Source: Desulfosudis oleivorans Hxd3
GTDB taxonomy: Bacteria; Desulfobacterota; Desulfobacteria; Desulfobacterales; Desulfosudaceae
Direction of reading: 5' to 3'
Length of the DNA: 64,000 nucleotides
Assembly (NCBI RefSeq): GCF_000018405.1
Contig: NC_009943.1
Coordinates: forward strand, 62,001 to 126,000
In this document: positions 7,963 to 15,390 of the stretch, one piece after another
Position numbering within the stretch: the stretch's first letter is position 1
How the letters are laid out: every line of letters begins with the position of its first letter
Translations under genes and position numbers: made by a program
Notes under the pieces: generated by a model
What the model saw: the letters and a program-made list of their open reading frames with translations, nothing else
Databases searched by the model: none
What the model was told of the DNA's origin: nothing

Positions 7963-9192
7963 ATGAAAAAAGAGATCGGCTTTGACGAAGCTCAGGAACT
8001 GACCTTTTCAAGCATCGTTGCCCGGAAAACCGAAACCCTCGGCCTGGACCGGCTGACCGACCGGGTCCTTGCCGAAGACGTGGTATCAAGCGTGGACAGC
8101 CCGTCAGTGAACGCCTCGCTCAAGGACGGGTATGCGGTCCGGTCCGGAGACCTTCAGAAAGCCGGCCCGGAAAGCCCGGTTTTTCTTGAAATGGCCGGCA
8201 GTATCTCGGCCGGGGCAGCAACACGCCTGAAGGTGGCGGCGGGCCGGGCCATCCGCATTACAACGGGCGCACCCATTCCCCAGGGGGCCGATGCCGTGCT
8301 GGCCGAAGAGTTCACCCGTTTGGCCGAAAACCGGCTGGCCTGTTACAACACGGCCGGGCCCGGCAGAAATATTCTTCAAAAGGGCACGGACATTCAAAAG
8401 GGACAGGCGGTTGCCAAAAAGTTCGACCGGGCCACACCGCCCCTGGTAGGGCTCCTGGCAACCGCGGGCCTGGACCGGGCAACCGTGTTCAAAAGCCCGG
8501 TGGTTTGCGTCATGGCCACGGGCGACGAGGTGGTGGCCCCGGGAAAGCCCCTGCCCGAGGGAAAGCTCTATGCCAGCAACATCACGGAAATCTGCGCCTG
8601 GCTGACACAGCACAGAATTGACAGCCGGGTCTGCTTTGCCAGAGACACCGAGGAGGCCGTGGTCTCAACAATCCGGGAGCAGATCGATCATGTGGACCTG
8701 TTTATCTCCAGCGGCGGCATCTGGGGAAGTGAAAAGGACCTGATGCTCAAGGTGCTTGAATCCCTGGACTGGAAAGGCATTTACCACCGGGTGCGCATGG
8801 GGCCGGGAAAAGCCATCGCCTTCGGGTTTCTGGAAGACAAACCCTTTTTCTGCCTGCCCGGCGGCCCCCCATCCAACGAGATGGCCTTTCTTCAGATCGC
8901 CCTGCCCGGGGTCCTGAAAATGCGGGGCCACCAGCGGCCTCGGTTTCCCGTGGTGTCGGCCCGGCTGGCCGAAACCGTTCGAGGCGTAGGCCACTGGACC
9001 CAGTTTGTTCACGCCGAGGTCAGAAAAGAAGAAAAAGCGCTGGTGGTTGTGCCGCTCCAGCAAAGAAGCAGGCTTCAGTCCATGGCCGGCAAAAACGCCC
9101 TGATTCGCATTCCCGAAGGCACAGAAGTGCTGGACGCCGGCACCCTCATCGAAGTGCAGTTGCTCGACACAAGAGTGCTGCGGGAGGAGTAG
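7963..9192 (+). CDS. Divergent MoeA-like molybdopterin molybdenumtransferase
   Basis: MoeA inserts molybdate or tungstate into adenylylated molybdopterin. The 409-residue product keeps the MoeA layout: SLKDGYAV (usually MDGYAV), TGAPIPQGADAV, VMATGDEV, SGGIWGSEKD (usually SGGVSVGDYD) and CLPGGPPSN (usually GLPGNPVS). The acidic residues of these motifs are kept, but the surrounding changes make it a divergent paralogue. Some MoeA-like proteins serve tungsten or dedicated enzymes, which could apply here (inference). The start at 7963 begins the family-like sequence; its ribosome site is weak. No other moa/moe gene is in the window. Confidence 0.72.
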   Translation: MKKEIGFDEAQELTFSSIVARKTETLGLDRLTDRVLAEDVVSSVDSPSVNASLKDGYAVRSGDLQKAGPESPVFLEMAGSISAGAATRLKVAAGRAIRITTGAPIPQGADAVLAEEFTRLAENRLACYNTAGPGRNILQKGTDIQKGQAVAKKFDRATPPLVGLLATAGLDRATVFKSPVVCVMATGDEVVAPGKPLPEGKLYASNITEICAWLTQHRIDSRVCFARDTEEAVVSTIREQIDHVDLFISSGGIWGSEKDLMLKVLESLDWKGIYHRVRMGPGKAIAFGFLEDKPFFCLPGGPPSNEMAFLQIALPGVLKMRGHQRPRFPVVSARLAETVRGVGHWTQFVHAEVRKEEKALVVVPLQQRSRLQSMAGKNALIRIPEGTEVLDAGTLIEVQLLDTRVLREE

Positions 9193-9210
9193 GCGCCTGG
9201 CGGCGGCGCA

Positions 9211-9257
9211 CCCGTCATTGCCCAACCTGATTGGGCAATCCAGTGTAAAATTGACCT
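9211..9257 (+). repeat. 47-bp REP-like repeat, copy 1
   Basis: The unit starts CCCGTCATTGCCCAAC and contains an inverted pair ATTGCCCAA/TTGGGCAAT. It recurs with three or so changes at 9874-9920. A related end is seen inverted at 12399-12423. Confidence 0.75.
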
Positions 9258-9360
9258 TCATTCCTTAATCGAAATCGGGATCGCTATCGGTATCGGGATC
9301 GACACCGGCAGATCGCTTCCCGATGGCTCTCCTCTCATGTGTCATTGCGAGCGAAGCGAA

Positions 9361-9462
9361 GCAATCTTTACCATTAAAATCGATTTTTCCTCCCCTGCTT
9401 TTCCGTGTACTTTTCTTGGCGGCAAGAAAAGTACCAAAAGAACCGCGCCCCGCGGCTTGGCC
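9361..9462 (+). repeat. 102-bp repeat with strong hairpin, left copy
   Basis: Inverted partner of 13053-13153, about 90% alike by eye. It contains a hairpin at 9407-9434 with 12-bp arms (GTACTTTTCTTG / CAAGAAAAGTAC) and a GCGG loop. Confidence 0.8.
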
Positions 9463-9752
9463 TTCGGCTTCCCTCGCGCAAACGGGTTTTCCGGCGCGGG
9501 CAGGAACTCGCCCGCCTGCGGCGGTGCTCAGACAGCCTGCCCGCTTTTTGCCGGAAAACCCGCTTGCGCTCGGCTGCGCCGCAATGGGCGAAGGCTCTCA
9601 TTGACGTTCGGCCCGTCATTGAACACCAGTCCTCTGATGGGTGCCACGGGCCAAGCGACAGCTTGCCCGTGCCGTGTTCCCGTGCTGCCGCTCACGGGCA
9701 AGGCCATTCGGCCTTGGCCCGTGCCACCCGTTAAAGAATAAGACGCACCTGT

Positions 9753-9819
9753 ATGCAGTACTCCCACAAAGCAAAGCCGGCCATGCACACCCGGGAGCGC
9801 CGCACCCCAGTGCGGCAAC
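9753..9819 (+). repeat. 67-bp repeat, left copy
   Basis: Inverted partner of 12526-12592. I count three mismatches across 67 bp. It contains a CCGCACCCCAGTGCGG stem. Confidence 0.85.
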
Positions 9820-9873
9820 TCAAACGGCAGACCACGCTTCAACAAACTTTCATGTCCCCAACGATCACCCACA

Positions 9874-9920
9874 CCCGTCATTGCCCAACTTGATTGAGCA
9901 ATCCAGTGTAAAGTTGACCT
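9874..9920 (+). repeat. 47-bp REP-like repeat, copy 2
   Basis: Direct repeat of 9211-9257 (CCCGTCATTGCCCAACTTGA...), forming the inner edge of the left repeat block. Confidence 0.75.
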
Positions 9921-10056
9921 GTTACCTTATTTAACAAGGCATTGAATCATTTTTATTCTGGATCGCCGGGTCCGTCATCCCGGACTCCGATCCGGGACCG
10001 GCGATGACGAAGGAGTGAGTTTGAGTAATCCAAATCAACCCCCTGCCACAAAACTG

Positions 10057-10085
10057 TTGACATGCCCCGGCCGTGTTGCTAATTT
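10057..10085 (+). promoter_or_regulatory. Candidate promoter of the lipoprotein gene
   Basis: TTGACA (10057-10062), a 17-bp spacer and TAATTT (10080-10085) lie about 40 bp upstream of the lipoprotein start. Confidence 0.55.
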
Positions 10086-10122
10086 CTCATGCAATCCAAA
10101 CATTTGAAGCAGAGGGGCGAAT

Positions 10123-10590
10123 ATGAACGATCTTGTCAACTCGAAAGCGGGAAAAACTGCCGTTGCTGGTATGACTGGTTTGGTGCTGCTTGCAGCCGGA
10201 TGCGTTTACACGCCGGTAAAGACCAACGATATTTCTGTAAATGATTTTTCGTGTTGCAACGCGGGGGCCAAAGTTTACACCAACGGGCTGGACGCGACCG
10301 TGATTGACGAGGACGGCGGACTTGATATTGAAAAGGGGCAGACCTGGAGAGAAATATCGCCTTCGGAAATGCCAACTTACGTGCCGGGGCAAAGCATTGC
10401 AAAGCAACTGACATCCATTGACCCAAAAACAGGCGCGACAAGATTAGAGGCAACGATATTACAAAATGAAAACAGTCTTGAATTATACTTTGAAAAAACC
10501 GGAAAGAAATACACCGTGGAAAACCCCCTGTCCGTAGAGAAAGACGGCGGCGGAAGTGGAAGCGGTGGTGGTTCTGGCGGAGATTGTTAA
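10123..10590 (+). CDS. Predicted lipoprotein, unknown function
   Basis: The 155-residue product has a short basic N-terminus, a hydrophobic stretch and a lipobox LAAGC with Cys27, so it should be lipidated after export. The mature part has a CC pair near 44-45 and many Asp/Lys/Thr residues. It ends in a glycine/serine tail (GGGSGSGGGSGGDC) with a final Cys, which looks like a flexible linker. I do not recognise a family. The ATG follows AGAGGGGCGAAT. It is the left gene of the AT-richer cassette and is convergent with the Cys-rich gene 32 bp away. Its base use differs less from the host than that of the other two cassette genes. Confidence 0.6.
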   Translation: MNDLVNSKAGKTAVAGMTGLVLLAAGCVYTPVKTNDISVNDFSCCNAGAKVYTNGLDATVIDEDGGLDIEKGQTWREISPSEMPTYVPGQSIAKQLTSIDPKTGATRLEATILQNENSLELYFEKTGKKYTVENPLSVEKDGGGSGSGGGSGGDC

Positions 10591-10622
10591 TTAAAATTAA
10601 AAATTTCTATTTGGTTAAAAGA

Positions 10623-11765
10623 TTAGCAAACAAGAACGTTTGGATATGAAGAGGTTCCCCTCACGCACATATATTGTTCCACATAAATAGCATTTCCATT
10701 ATCATCTGCTCCCCAATATTTCAGTGTAAACGATTCGGTGTTATAAGGAGTCCAGAATCTTTTATTTAAGTGTATCAAATTGTTGTTCTTCTCAATTCTG
10801 TAATTAACAATTTCCTTCGGATCACATCCAGCTTTATCGCATAACTGCGCGCTCGTCAGCGTCACCCCAACCCCGCCCGTCTCCTTGAACGTCCTCGTAT
10901 GATAATAATAATGGTAAGGGCTTATCCACTTATACTGAACGTTACTGAAATCAAGGCTTAACTTCGCCGTACAATTCTTAGTCCCAACTCTTGTTCTCGT
11001 AGTATCACAATTACTTGTCTGAGTAAACGAAACCCCAGAGCAAACCGTACTTGTAGCCGGCGTCCAACTGCTCACCGTACAAGTCGGCACACAGGTCTTT
11101 GTTCCCGTTTTCGTTCTCGTATTTCCGCAGTTGCTGGTCTGAGTAAACGACTCTCCCGAACAAACCGTGCTTCTCGCAGGCGTCCAAGTTGTATCTACAC
11201 AAACCTCATCCTCATCCTCAACCACCGGCGCCGTATCATCACAAATACAAGGAACCTCGGAATCTGGAATTTTGTGTAGAGGAACTTCTAAATCAATCGG
11301 CACAGAGCCCGCCCCTATTCCGCTAAGTCCTGCTCCTGGAATTGTAATCGTAGGACAAACAGGGCTTTCAGAACACCCGCTCCACTGCAAGTCTTTATAA
11401 TTGAAGCATTGGAAAGAATAATCATCACTAAATCTTCCGCATGCATCCCCCCCCTCTCGTGCATAATCAAAGCCGATACACTTGTCGCTATAACGACTCA
11501 CAACACAAACTTCTCCTTTATATTCTAAATCCGCACACTGCACCTTCTTACAAGGACTACAAACTCCCTCCCCATCCACACAAAGCTCGCCGGAATCACA
11601 AGGCACATAATCTTCCACGCCAGATTTAAATTCTAAACAATCATCCCCGTCGCCATCTTCCCCACAAATATTTCTAAACACCTTACCCAAATCATCATCC
11701 TTACAAAACGGCGGAGCCGCCACATCCGTATAACAATAATCCTGACACGGCACATCCTCGGTCAC
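10623..11765 (-). CDS. Cys-rich repeat protein of secreted/adhesin type
   Basis: The 380-residue protein starts at GTG 11765 after a GGGAGGGA ribosome site and overlaps the stop of the upstream gene as GTGA. It is very rich in Cys, Asp and Thr. The first 190 residues hold many CxxC- and CxDGEGxC-like pairs. Two 34-residue repeats at about 192-225 and 232-265 share WTPA, STVCSG, SFTQTSNC and GTK; a beta-rich tail ends in Cys. Such disulfide-rich repeats suit an extracytoplasmic protein, yet there is no signal peptide, so export may depend on the damaged upstream pseudopilin-like gene (inference). Codon use is AT-rich, unlike the neighbours, which suggests transfer. I do not recognise a named family. 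Confidence 0.55.
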   Translation of the reverse strand: MTEDVPCQDYCYTDVAAPPFCKDDDLGKVFRNICGEDGDGDDCLEFKSGVEDYVPCDSGELCVDGEGVCSPCKKVQCADLEYKGEVCVVSRYSDKCIGFDYAREGGDACGRFSDDYSFQCFNYKDLQWSGCSESPVCPTITIPGAGLSGIGAGSVPIDLEVPLHKIPDSEVPCICDDTAPVVEDEDEVCVDTTWTPARSTVCSGESFTQTSNCGNTRTKTGTKTCVPTCTVSSWTPATSTVCSGVSFTQTSNCDTTRTRVGTKNCTAKLSLDFSNVQYKWISPYHYYYHTRTFKETGGVGVTLTSAQLCDKAGCDPKEIVNYRIEKNNNLIHLNKRFWTPYNTESFTLKYWGADDNGNAIYVEQYMCVRGTSSYPNVLVC

Positions 11766-12393
11766 ATTCCCTCCCAGAAAAACAACTTAACCTCCTTCGG
11801 CGAAAAAACCGGCTCGTCACTCCCATCCCCCAAATCCGACGAGATAATCACACTATCCGCAAAAACATCCTTCTCCGGAATCGCCGTAAAAACTATCGAC
11901 GGCAACTTACAATGGTCTTCCGGGTCGCTGATATTACAAACCCGCAAAATATAACCCACATTCACCGGAACCTTACTCGCCACAAAATCATCCAACATCG
12001 CAAACACCGGGTCGCCCCGCAAATCAAACTTAACCTCAACAGCATCCTTTCTTAAACTCCGATTCTCCGCAATCTGCTCCAAAATCTGATTCTGCAAACT
12101 ATAAGCATAATCCCTCTCCGTCCTATCAAAACTAACCGGTTTCCATCCACAAATAGCCTTTTCCCGCAATCTCTGCGTCAAACTGCGGGCTTGCTTGTGC
12201 GACGTACAACAGTACGCCTCCGCGCAAACGCCTTGTTTTCCTTGACCTTGCGAAAAAATTCTCATTTCTGGATTGGAAACGTTGCTTGTGTCCTCATAGC
12301 AGATGGATGGACACTAACCGACTGATCCGAATACACCGTCACCATCACACCCGACACAATAAGTATCGCAATCGTCGCCTCCAAAATAAGGTA
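11762..12393 (-). pseudogene. Pseudopilin-like gene interrupted by a MITE
   Basis: From 12393 an open frame reads YLILEATIAILIVSGVMV and on to SDQSV; after removing the element at 12139-12314 and one TAACCG copy it continues in the same frame as SFDRTERDYAY and about 120 more residues to 11762. Reading restored, this is a hydrophobic N-terminal helix with Glu at pilin position 5 followed by a soluble domain, as in type IV pilins and pseudopilins. A stop and the right repeat block replace any leader peptide. The surviving frame could start at an ATG inside the element (12265), but that start has no ribosome site, so I treat the gene as broken. It is coupled to the Cys-rich gene by GTGA. Confidence 0.6.
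12139..12314. mobile_element. 176-bp MITE-like element, copy A
   Basis: The element begins GTTTCCATCCA and ends TGGATGGACAC, an 11-bp terminal inverted repeat with one mismatch (GTKTCCATCCA). It is flanked by a perfect 6-bp target duplication TAACCG (12133-12138 and 12315-12320). A second copy, same orientation, is at 60769-60947. It is too short to encode a transposase and must have been moved by one elsewhere. It split the pseudopilin-like gene. Confidence 0.88.
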
Positions 12394-12525
12394 TTACAGG
12401 TCAATTCTATGCTGGATCGCCGGGGTTCGGCCTTCGCCCTGGGGGCTACAGCCCGACATGCAAGCCGGGTACGGTGGAGGTCGTGCGGGACAGAAAGGCT
12501 ATTGACGAGGCACCCGGCCGTTTTT

Positions 12526-12592
12526 GTTGCCGCACTGGGGTGCGGCGCTCCCGGGGGTGCACGGCCGGCTTTACTTTGTGGGAGTACTGCAT
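12526..12592 (-). repeat. 67-bp repeat, right copy
   Basis: Inverted partner of 9753-9819, three mismatches by eye. Together the pair marks the inner zone of the inverted arrangement around the cassette. Confidence 0.85.
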
Positions 12593-12663
12593 GCCGGTGC
12601 GGCTTGTTCTTTATCGGGTGGCACGGGCAAACCGCAGGTTGCCCGTGAACATCAGTCCGGTAA

Positions 12664-12697
12664 AGATTGCTTCGTCGCTTTGCTCCTCGCAATGACG
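12664..12697 (-). repeat. 34-bp REP-like unit, copy 1
   Basis: AGATTGCTTCGTCGCTTTGC followed by TCCTCGCAATGACG; identical to 13219-13252. The ends ATTGC/GCAAT pair to make a hairpin. Close variants are common extragenic repeats in many bacteria. Confidence 0.8.
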
Positions 12698-13052
12698 CTC
12701 AAAACAAACACGGGCAAGCTATCGCTTGGCCCGTGGCACCCATGAACATTTACAATGCAGCAAAACGCGGCCGGCAAAGAAGCCCACCCGGTTTTTGGCG
12801 ACCTGAAGGTCGCCCCTACATTTGATTTTCCGCAGGCATGTCCCGTCCGGACATCAATGGCAAGCCTTCGCCCTTTGCGGCGCAGCCGAGTGAGGAGACT
12901 TTTTCGGGAAAAGCGAGCAGGTAATGTAGGGGCGGCCGGCGGCCGCCCGACTGATGGGCAACCGCGGGTTGCCCCTACAAAAACGCCGCAGGCGGGCGAG
13001 TTCATTTTCGCGCCGAAAAATTCTTCGAGCGAGGAAAGCCACGCCTGTGCGT

Positions 13053-13153
13053 GGCCAAGCCGCGGGGCGCGGTTCTTTTGGTACTTTTCTTGCCGCCAAG
13101 AAAAGTACACGGAAAAGCAAGGGAGAAAAAACCGGTTTAATGGTAAAGATTGC
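13053..13153 (-). repeat. 101-bp hairpin repeat, right copy
   Basis: Inverted partner of 9361-9462. The hairpin is at 13081-13108. Confidence 0.8.
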
Positions 13154-13218
13154 TTCGTTGCGCTTCCGCCTTCGCCTACGGCTATGGCGGACAGGCGCAA
13201 TGACGCCTTGAGCGGATA

Positions 13219-13252
13219 AGATTGCTTCGTCGCTTTGCTCCTCGCAATGACG
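13219..13252 (-). repeat. 34-bp REP-like unit, copy 2
   Basis: Identical to 12664-12697. A diverged relative interrupted by extra sequence begins near 13147. Confidence 0.8.
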
Positions 13253-13324
13253 TTTAAAATAAACACGGGCAAGGCTTTGCGCCTTTGCCCGTGACACCCG
13301 TCAAAAAACAGAGCAATGATCCGC

Positions 13325-13365
13325 CGGTTTCGATTTCGATAGCGATCCCGATAGCGATAGCGATT
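13325..13365. repeat. GATAGC-type hexamer tract
   Basis: CGATTTCGATAGCGATCCCG followed by ATAGCGATAGCGATT is a 6-bp-periodic tract that runs into the stop codon of the next gene. A related tract, inverted, is at 9267-9308. Confidence 0.7.
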
Positions 13366-13825
13366 AAATTGAAAGCTGCTCCACCATTTCATTCATGCGG
13401 CGCAGCCGCTCCACCAGCTTGGCAATGATATTGTCCTTGATCTTTTCCCGCACCGGTGGGCCCAGCTCCCGAATCATGATCTCGTCCACCTTGATCACGA
13501 TCAGCTCCATTTCCGCGGAGATGGTGGCGGTGCGGGGGGTTTTGGTTAAAAACGATATCTCGCCGAAAAAATCTCCGGGCGCAAGCCGGGCAATGGGCCG
13601 GCACTGCTTTCCCTTGGTCACCACGGCCTCTCCGGAAAGCAGGATAAAAAAGGATGTGTCATCCCGGTCTCCGTCCCGAATGATGATCTCGCCGGGCTGA
13701 AAGGCCACGATGTGCTGATAAAAATGGACCAGGCTCTCTTTTTCTTCGGCGGTAAAGTTTTTAAAAAACTCCAGCCGGTTCATGATGCCGATCACAAAGC
13801 TCTTGTCAATAGTATTGGTTTCCAT
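13364..13825 (-). CDS. Cyclic nucleotide-binding domain protein
   Basis: The 153 residues are one CNMP-binding (CAP effector-like) fold: helix, then the beta roll with PGEIIIRDGDRDDTSFFILLSGEAVV (about 47-72), PGDFFGEISFLTKTPRTATISA (about 86-107) and C-terminal helices. GE in FGEIS and PRTATI stand at the phosphate-binding cassette; the residue after the first Arg-equivalent (TPRTA) matches the usual R-[TS]-A. No helix-turn-helix follows, so it is a sensor or adaptor rather than a regulator of the CRP type. The start at 13825 opens the family-like sequence. It lies 38 bp after tilS on the same strand and could share its transcript. Confidence 0.8.
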   Translation of the reverse strand: METNTIDKSFVIGIMNRLEFFKNFTAEEKESLVHFYQHIVAFQPGEIIIRDGDRDDTSFFILLSGEAVVTKGKQCRPIARLAPGDFFGEISFLTKTPRTATISAEMELIVIKVDEIMIRELGPPVREKIKDNIIAKLVERLRRMNEMVEQLSI

Positions 13826-13863
13826 GAATGCTCGCTCTTTCCCCGGACCCGAACCCGGGCTGT

Positions 13864-15306
13864 TTATAAAATTTTTGCTTTCAGCACCTGCCGCGAGGCA
13901 GGGGTGAGTTTCACGTGTTCGGCCATGCGGTGGCCGGCCACCCAGACAATGGCGCCGCCGGACTCCACCACCGGGCAGGCGGCCCGGTCGATGGGAGCTA
14001 CCCGGGTGTTGATAAAAAAATCGCTGACCTTCTGGGACCCTGTCATGCCCAGGGGCACAAACCGGTCTCCGGGCCGGACATTGCGAATGGTCAGCGGGCA
14101 GGTCAGTTTTTCCGCGTCCAGCAGGGCCGTGCGCCGGTCGTTGTGCTGAAGGTTTGCCGGGGCCGCGCAAGGCGCCAGCGCAAAACCAAGGGTGATCCCG
14201 GTTTCGGTAATGGTGACCGAACCATTGCCAAGGCCGGTGTCAAACAGGGTGTACGAAAACGGTTTTACCTGTGGTGTGGCTGTTGCCGGGCAGACGGCCG
14301 TGTCGGAAAACACCAGCTCCTGCTCGTTTCCGGAAACATGGACGGCGTCGGGCAGGTCCAGGCCAAAGGTCCGGTCCACGCCCCGGCACACGGCTTCGGC
14401 GTGATCAAAGGTGATGCGCCGCAGGTCCCCTTTGACGATTTCAAGCACCCTGCGCACCAGCCGCCGCCGGGCCGCCAGGGGCAGGGCTTGCACAAAGCCG
14501 GCCTTCAGCACCACCCGCCCCGGTTCACACAGCAGGACCGCCTGTTCAAAAAGGCCGGACACCATGTCCCTGATCCACAGGGACTCTTCGCGAAAAATTT
14601 CGGCGACCCGGTTCAGGCACGCCGCAATCCCGGGATTGTAGTGTTCTTCGATCAGGGGCAGCAGGTGATGGCGCACCCGGTTGCGCGTGAACGTGAGGTC
14701 GGCATTGGTGCTGTCTTCAACATAATCCATGCCGCCATGGGTAAGAAACGCCAGGATATCTTCCCTGGACACATGAATCAGGGGCCGGATGATGTTCTCC
14801 CGCACCGGTGGAATGCCGGAAAGCCCTTCCGGCCCGGCGCCGCGCACCAGGTTCATCAGCACCCACTCGGCATTGTCTCCGGCATGGTGGGCCGTGGCGA
14901 TCTTATGGTAGCCGTGGGCCGCGGCCGTATCAGAAAAGAACCGGTACCTGGCTGTTCGGGCCGCATCCTCCACCGAGGCCCCTGTGTTGCGGGCCGCGGC
15001 TGCCACATCGATTTTTTCGGTGTAAAACGGAAGGCCCAGCCTCTCGGCCAGGGCGGCCACAAACGCCTGGTCAGCATCGGCCTCGGCACCGCGCAGGCCG
15101 TGGTGCACATGGGCCACACTGACGCGGGCCACAGCCAGTTCCGGCTGAAGCCGGACAAGGGCGTGGAGCAGGGCCACGGAATCCGGGCCGCCGGATACCC
15201 CGACCAGTACCGCCTCGCCGGGCGCGATCATGGCGTGGCATCCGATGGTGCGACAAACCGCGTCAAGCAGAGGGTCTGTTTTTTCTAACCAGCTGTTTTT
15301 TTCCAT
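13864..15306 (-). CDS. tilS: tRNA(Ile)-lysidine synthase
   Basis: TilS attaches lysine to C34 of tRNA-Ile2 so that it reads AUA instead of AUG, an essential step. The 480-residue product has the PP-loop ATP motif SGGPDS (38-43), the HHxxDN-like ATAHHAGDNAEW motif, the central TilS domain and a C-terminal domain with RNVRPGDRFVPLGM. Length is typical. The SRP RNA gene lies divergently upstream, with about 85 bp between. It is followed at 38 bp by the CNMP-binding gene. Confidence 0.94.
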   Translation of the reverse strand: MEKNSWLEKTDPLLDAVCRTIGCHAMIAPGEAVLVGVSGGPDSVALLHALVRLQPELAVARVSVAHVHHGLRGAEADADQAFVAALAERLGLPFYTEKIDVAAAARNTGASVEDAARTARYRFFSDTAAAHGYHKIATAHHAGDNAEWVLMNLVRGAGPEGLSGIPPVRENIIRPLIHVSREDILAFLTHGGMDYVEDSTNADLTFTRNRVRHHLLPLIEEHYNPGIAACLNRVAEIFREESLWIRDMVSGLFEQAVLLCEPGRVVLKAGFVQALPLAARRRLVRRVLEIVKGDLRRITFDHAEAVCRGVDRTFGLDLPDAVHVSGNEQELVFSDTAVCPATATPQVKPFSYTLFDTGLGNGSVTITETGITLGFALAPCAAPANLQHNDRRTALLDAEKLTCPLTIRNVRPGDRFVPLGMTGSQKVSDFFINTRVAPIDRAACPVVESGGAIVWVAGHRMAEHVKLTPASRQVLKAKIL

Positions 15307-15356
15307 GATTTTACTATAATGGCATGAATCCGGGCCGATTTCAATTGGAAAATAGC

Positions 15357-15385
15357 TTGCAACCGGCCAGACAAATGTCTATAAC
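15357..15385 (+). promoter_or_regulatory. Promoter of the SRP RNA gene
   Basis: TTGCAA (15357-15362), an exact 17-bp spacer and TATAAC (15380-15385) end six bases before the predicted RNA 5' end. Confidence 0.7.
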
Positions 15386-15390
15386 AGCAG

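Larger units (their letters stand above)
9193..10122. repeat. Left extragenic repeat block (gene-free)
   Basis: About 930 bp hold no credible gene. The block is a mosaic of hairpins and short repeats: two direct 47-bp copies (9211-9257, 9874-9920), an AATCGG-type hexamer tract (9267-9308), a partial REP-like unit (9341-9367), a 102-bp unit with a strong hairpin (9361-9462), GGGCAAG/CTTGCCC stem-loops around 9640-9725 and a 67-bp unit (9753-9819). Several recur inverted in the right block at 12399-13365. Open frames here read through the repeats and have no ribosome sites. Confidence 0.8.
12321..13363. repeat. Right extragenic repeat block (mostly gene-free)
   Basis: Apart from the 5' remnant of the broken pseudopilin-like gene (to 12393), about 970 bp hold only repeats: a 67-bp unit (12526-12592), two identical 34-bp REP-like units (12664-12697, 13219-13252), hairpins of the form GGGGC-GGCC around 12930-12980, the 101-bp hairpin unit (13053-13153), GGGCAAGG stem-loops near 13265-13295 and a hexamer tract (13325-13365). 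The order and orientation mirror the left block. Confidence 0.8.

Noticed and set aside
9323-9741. Open frames within the left repeat block
   Set aside because: They run across hairpin repeats and recur as inverted fragments in the right block; no start signals.
10971-11192. Thrombospondin type-1 repeats
   Set aside because: The W and Cys pattern resembles TSR only loosely; order and spacing differ, so no family name is used.
12139-12265. Intact 167-residue gene starting inside the MITE
   Set aside because: Its ATG lacks a ribosome site and the first 40 residues are element sequence; the ancestral frame continues past the element.
9193-13363. CRISPR array
   Set aside because: Repeats are irregular in length and spacing, partly inverted, with no uniform spacers and no cas genes.
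12652-13392. 246-residue frame on the minus strand in the right repeat block
   Set aside because: Made of repeat units and the hexamer tract (RYRDRYRNRN-like), so it is not a gene.
15307-15390. tRNA gene near tilS
   Set aside because: No T-loop or anticodon stem; only the ffs promoter is present.
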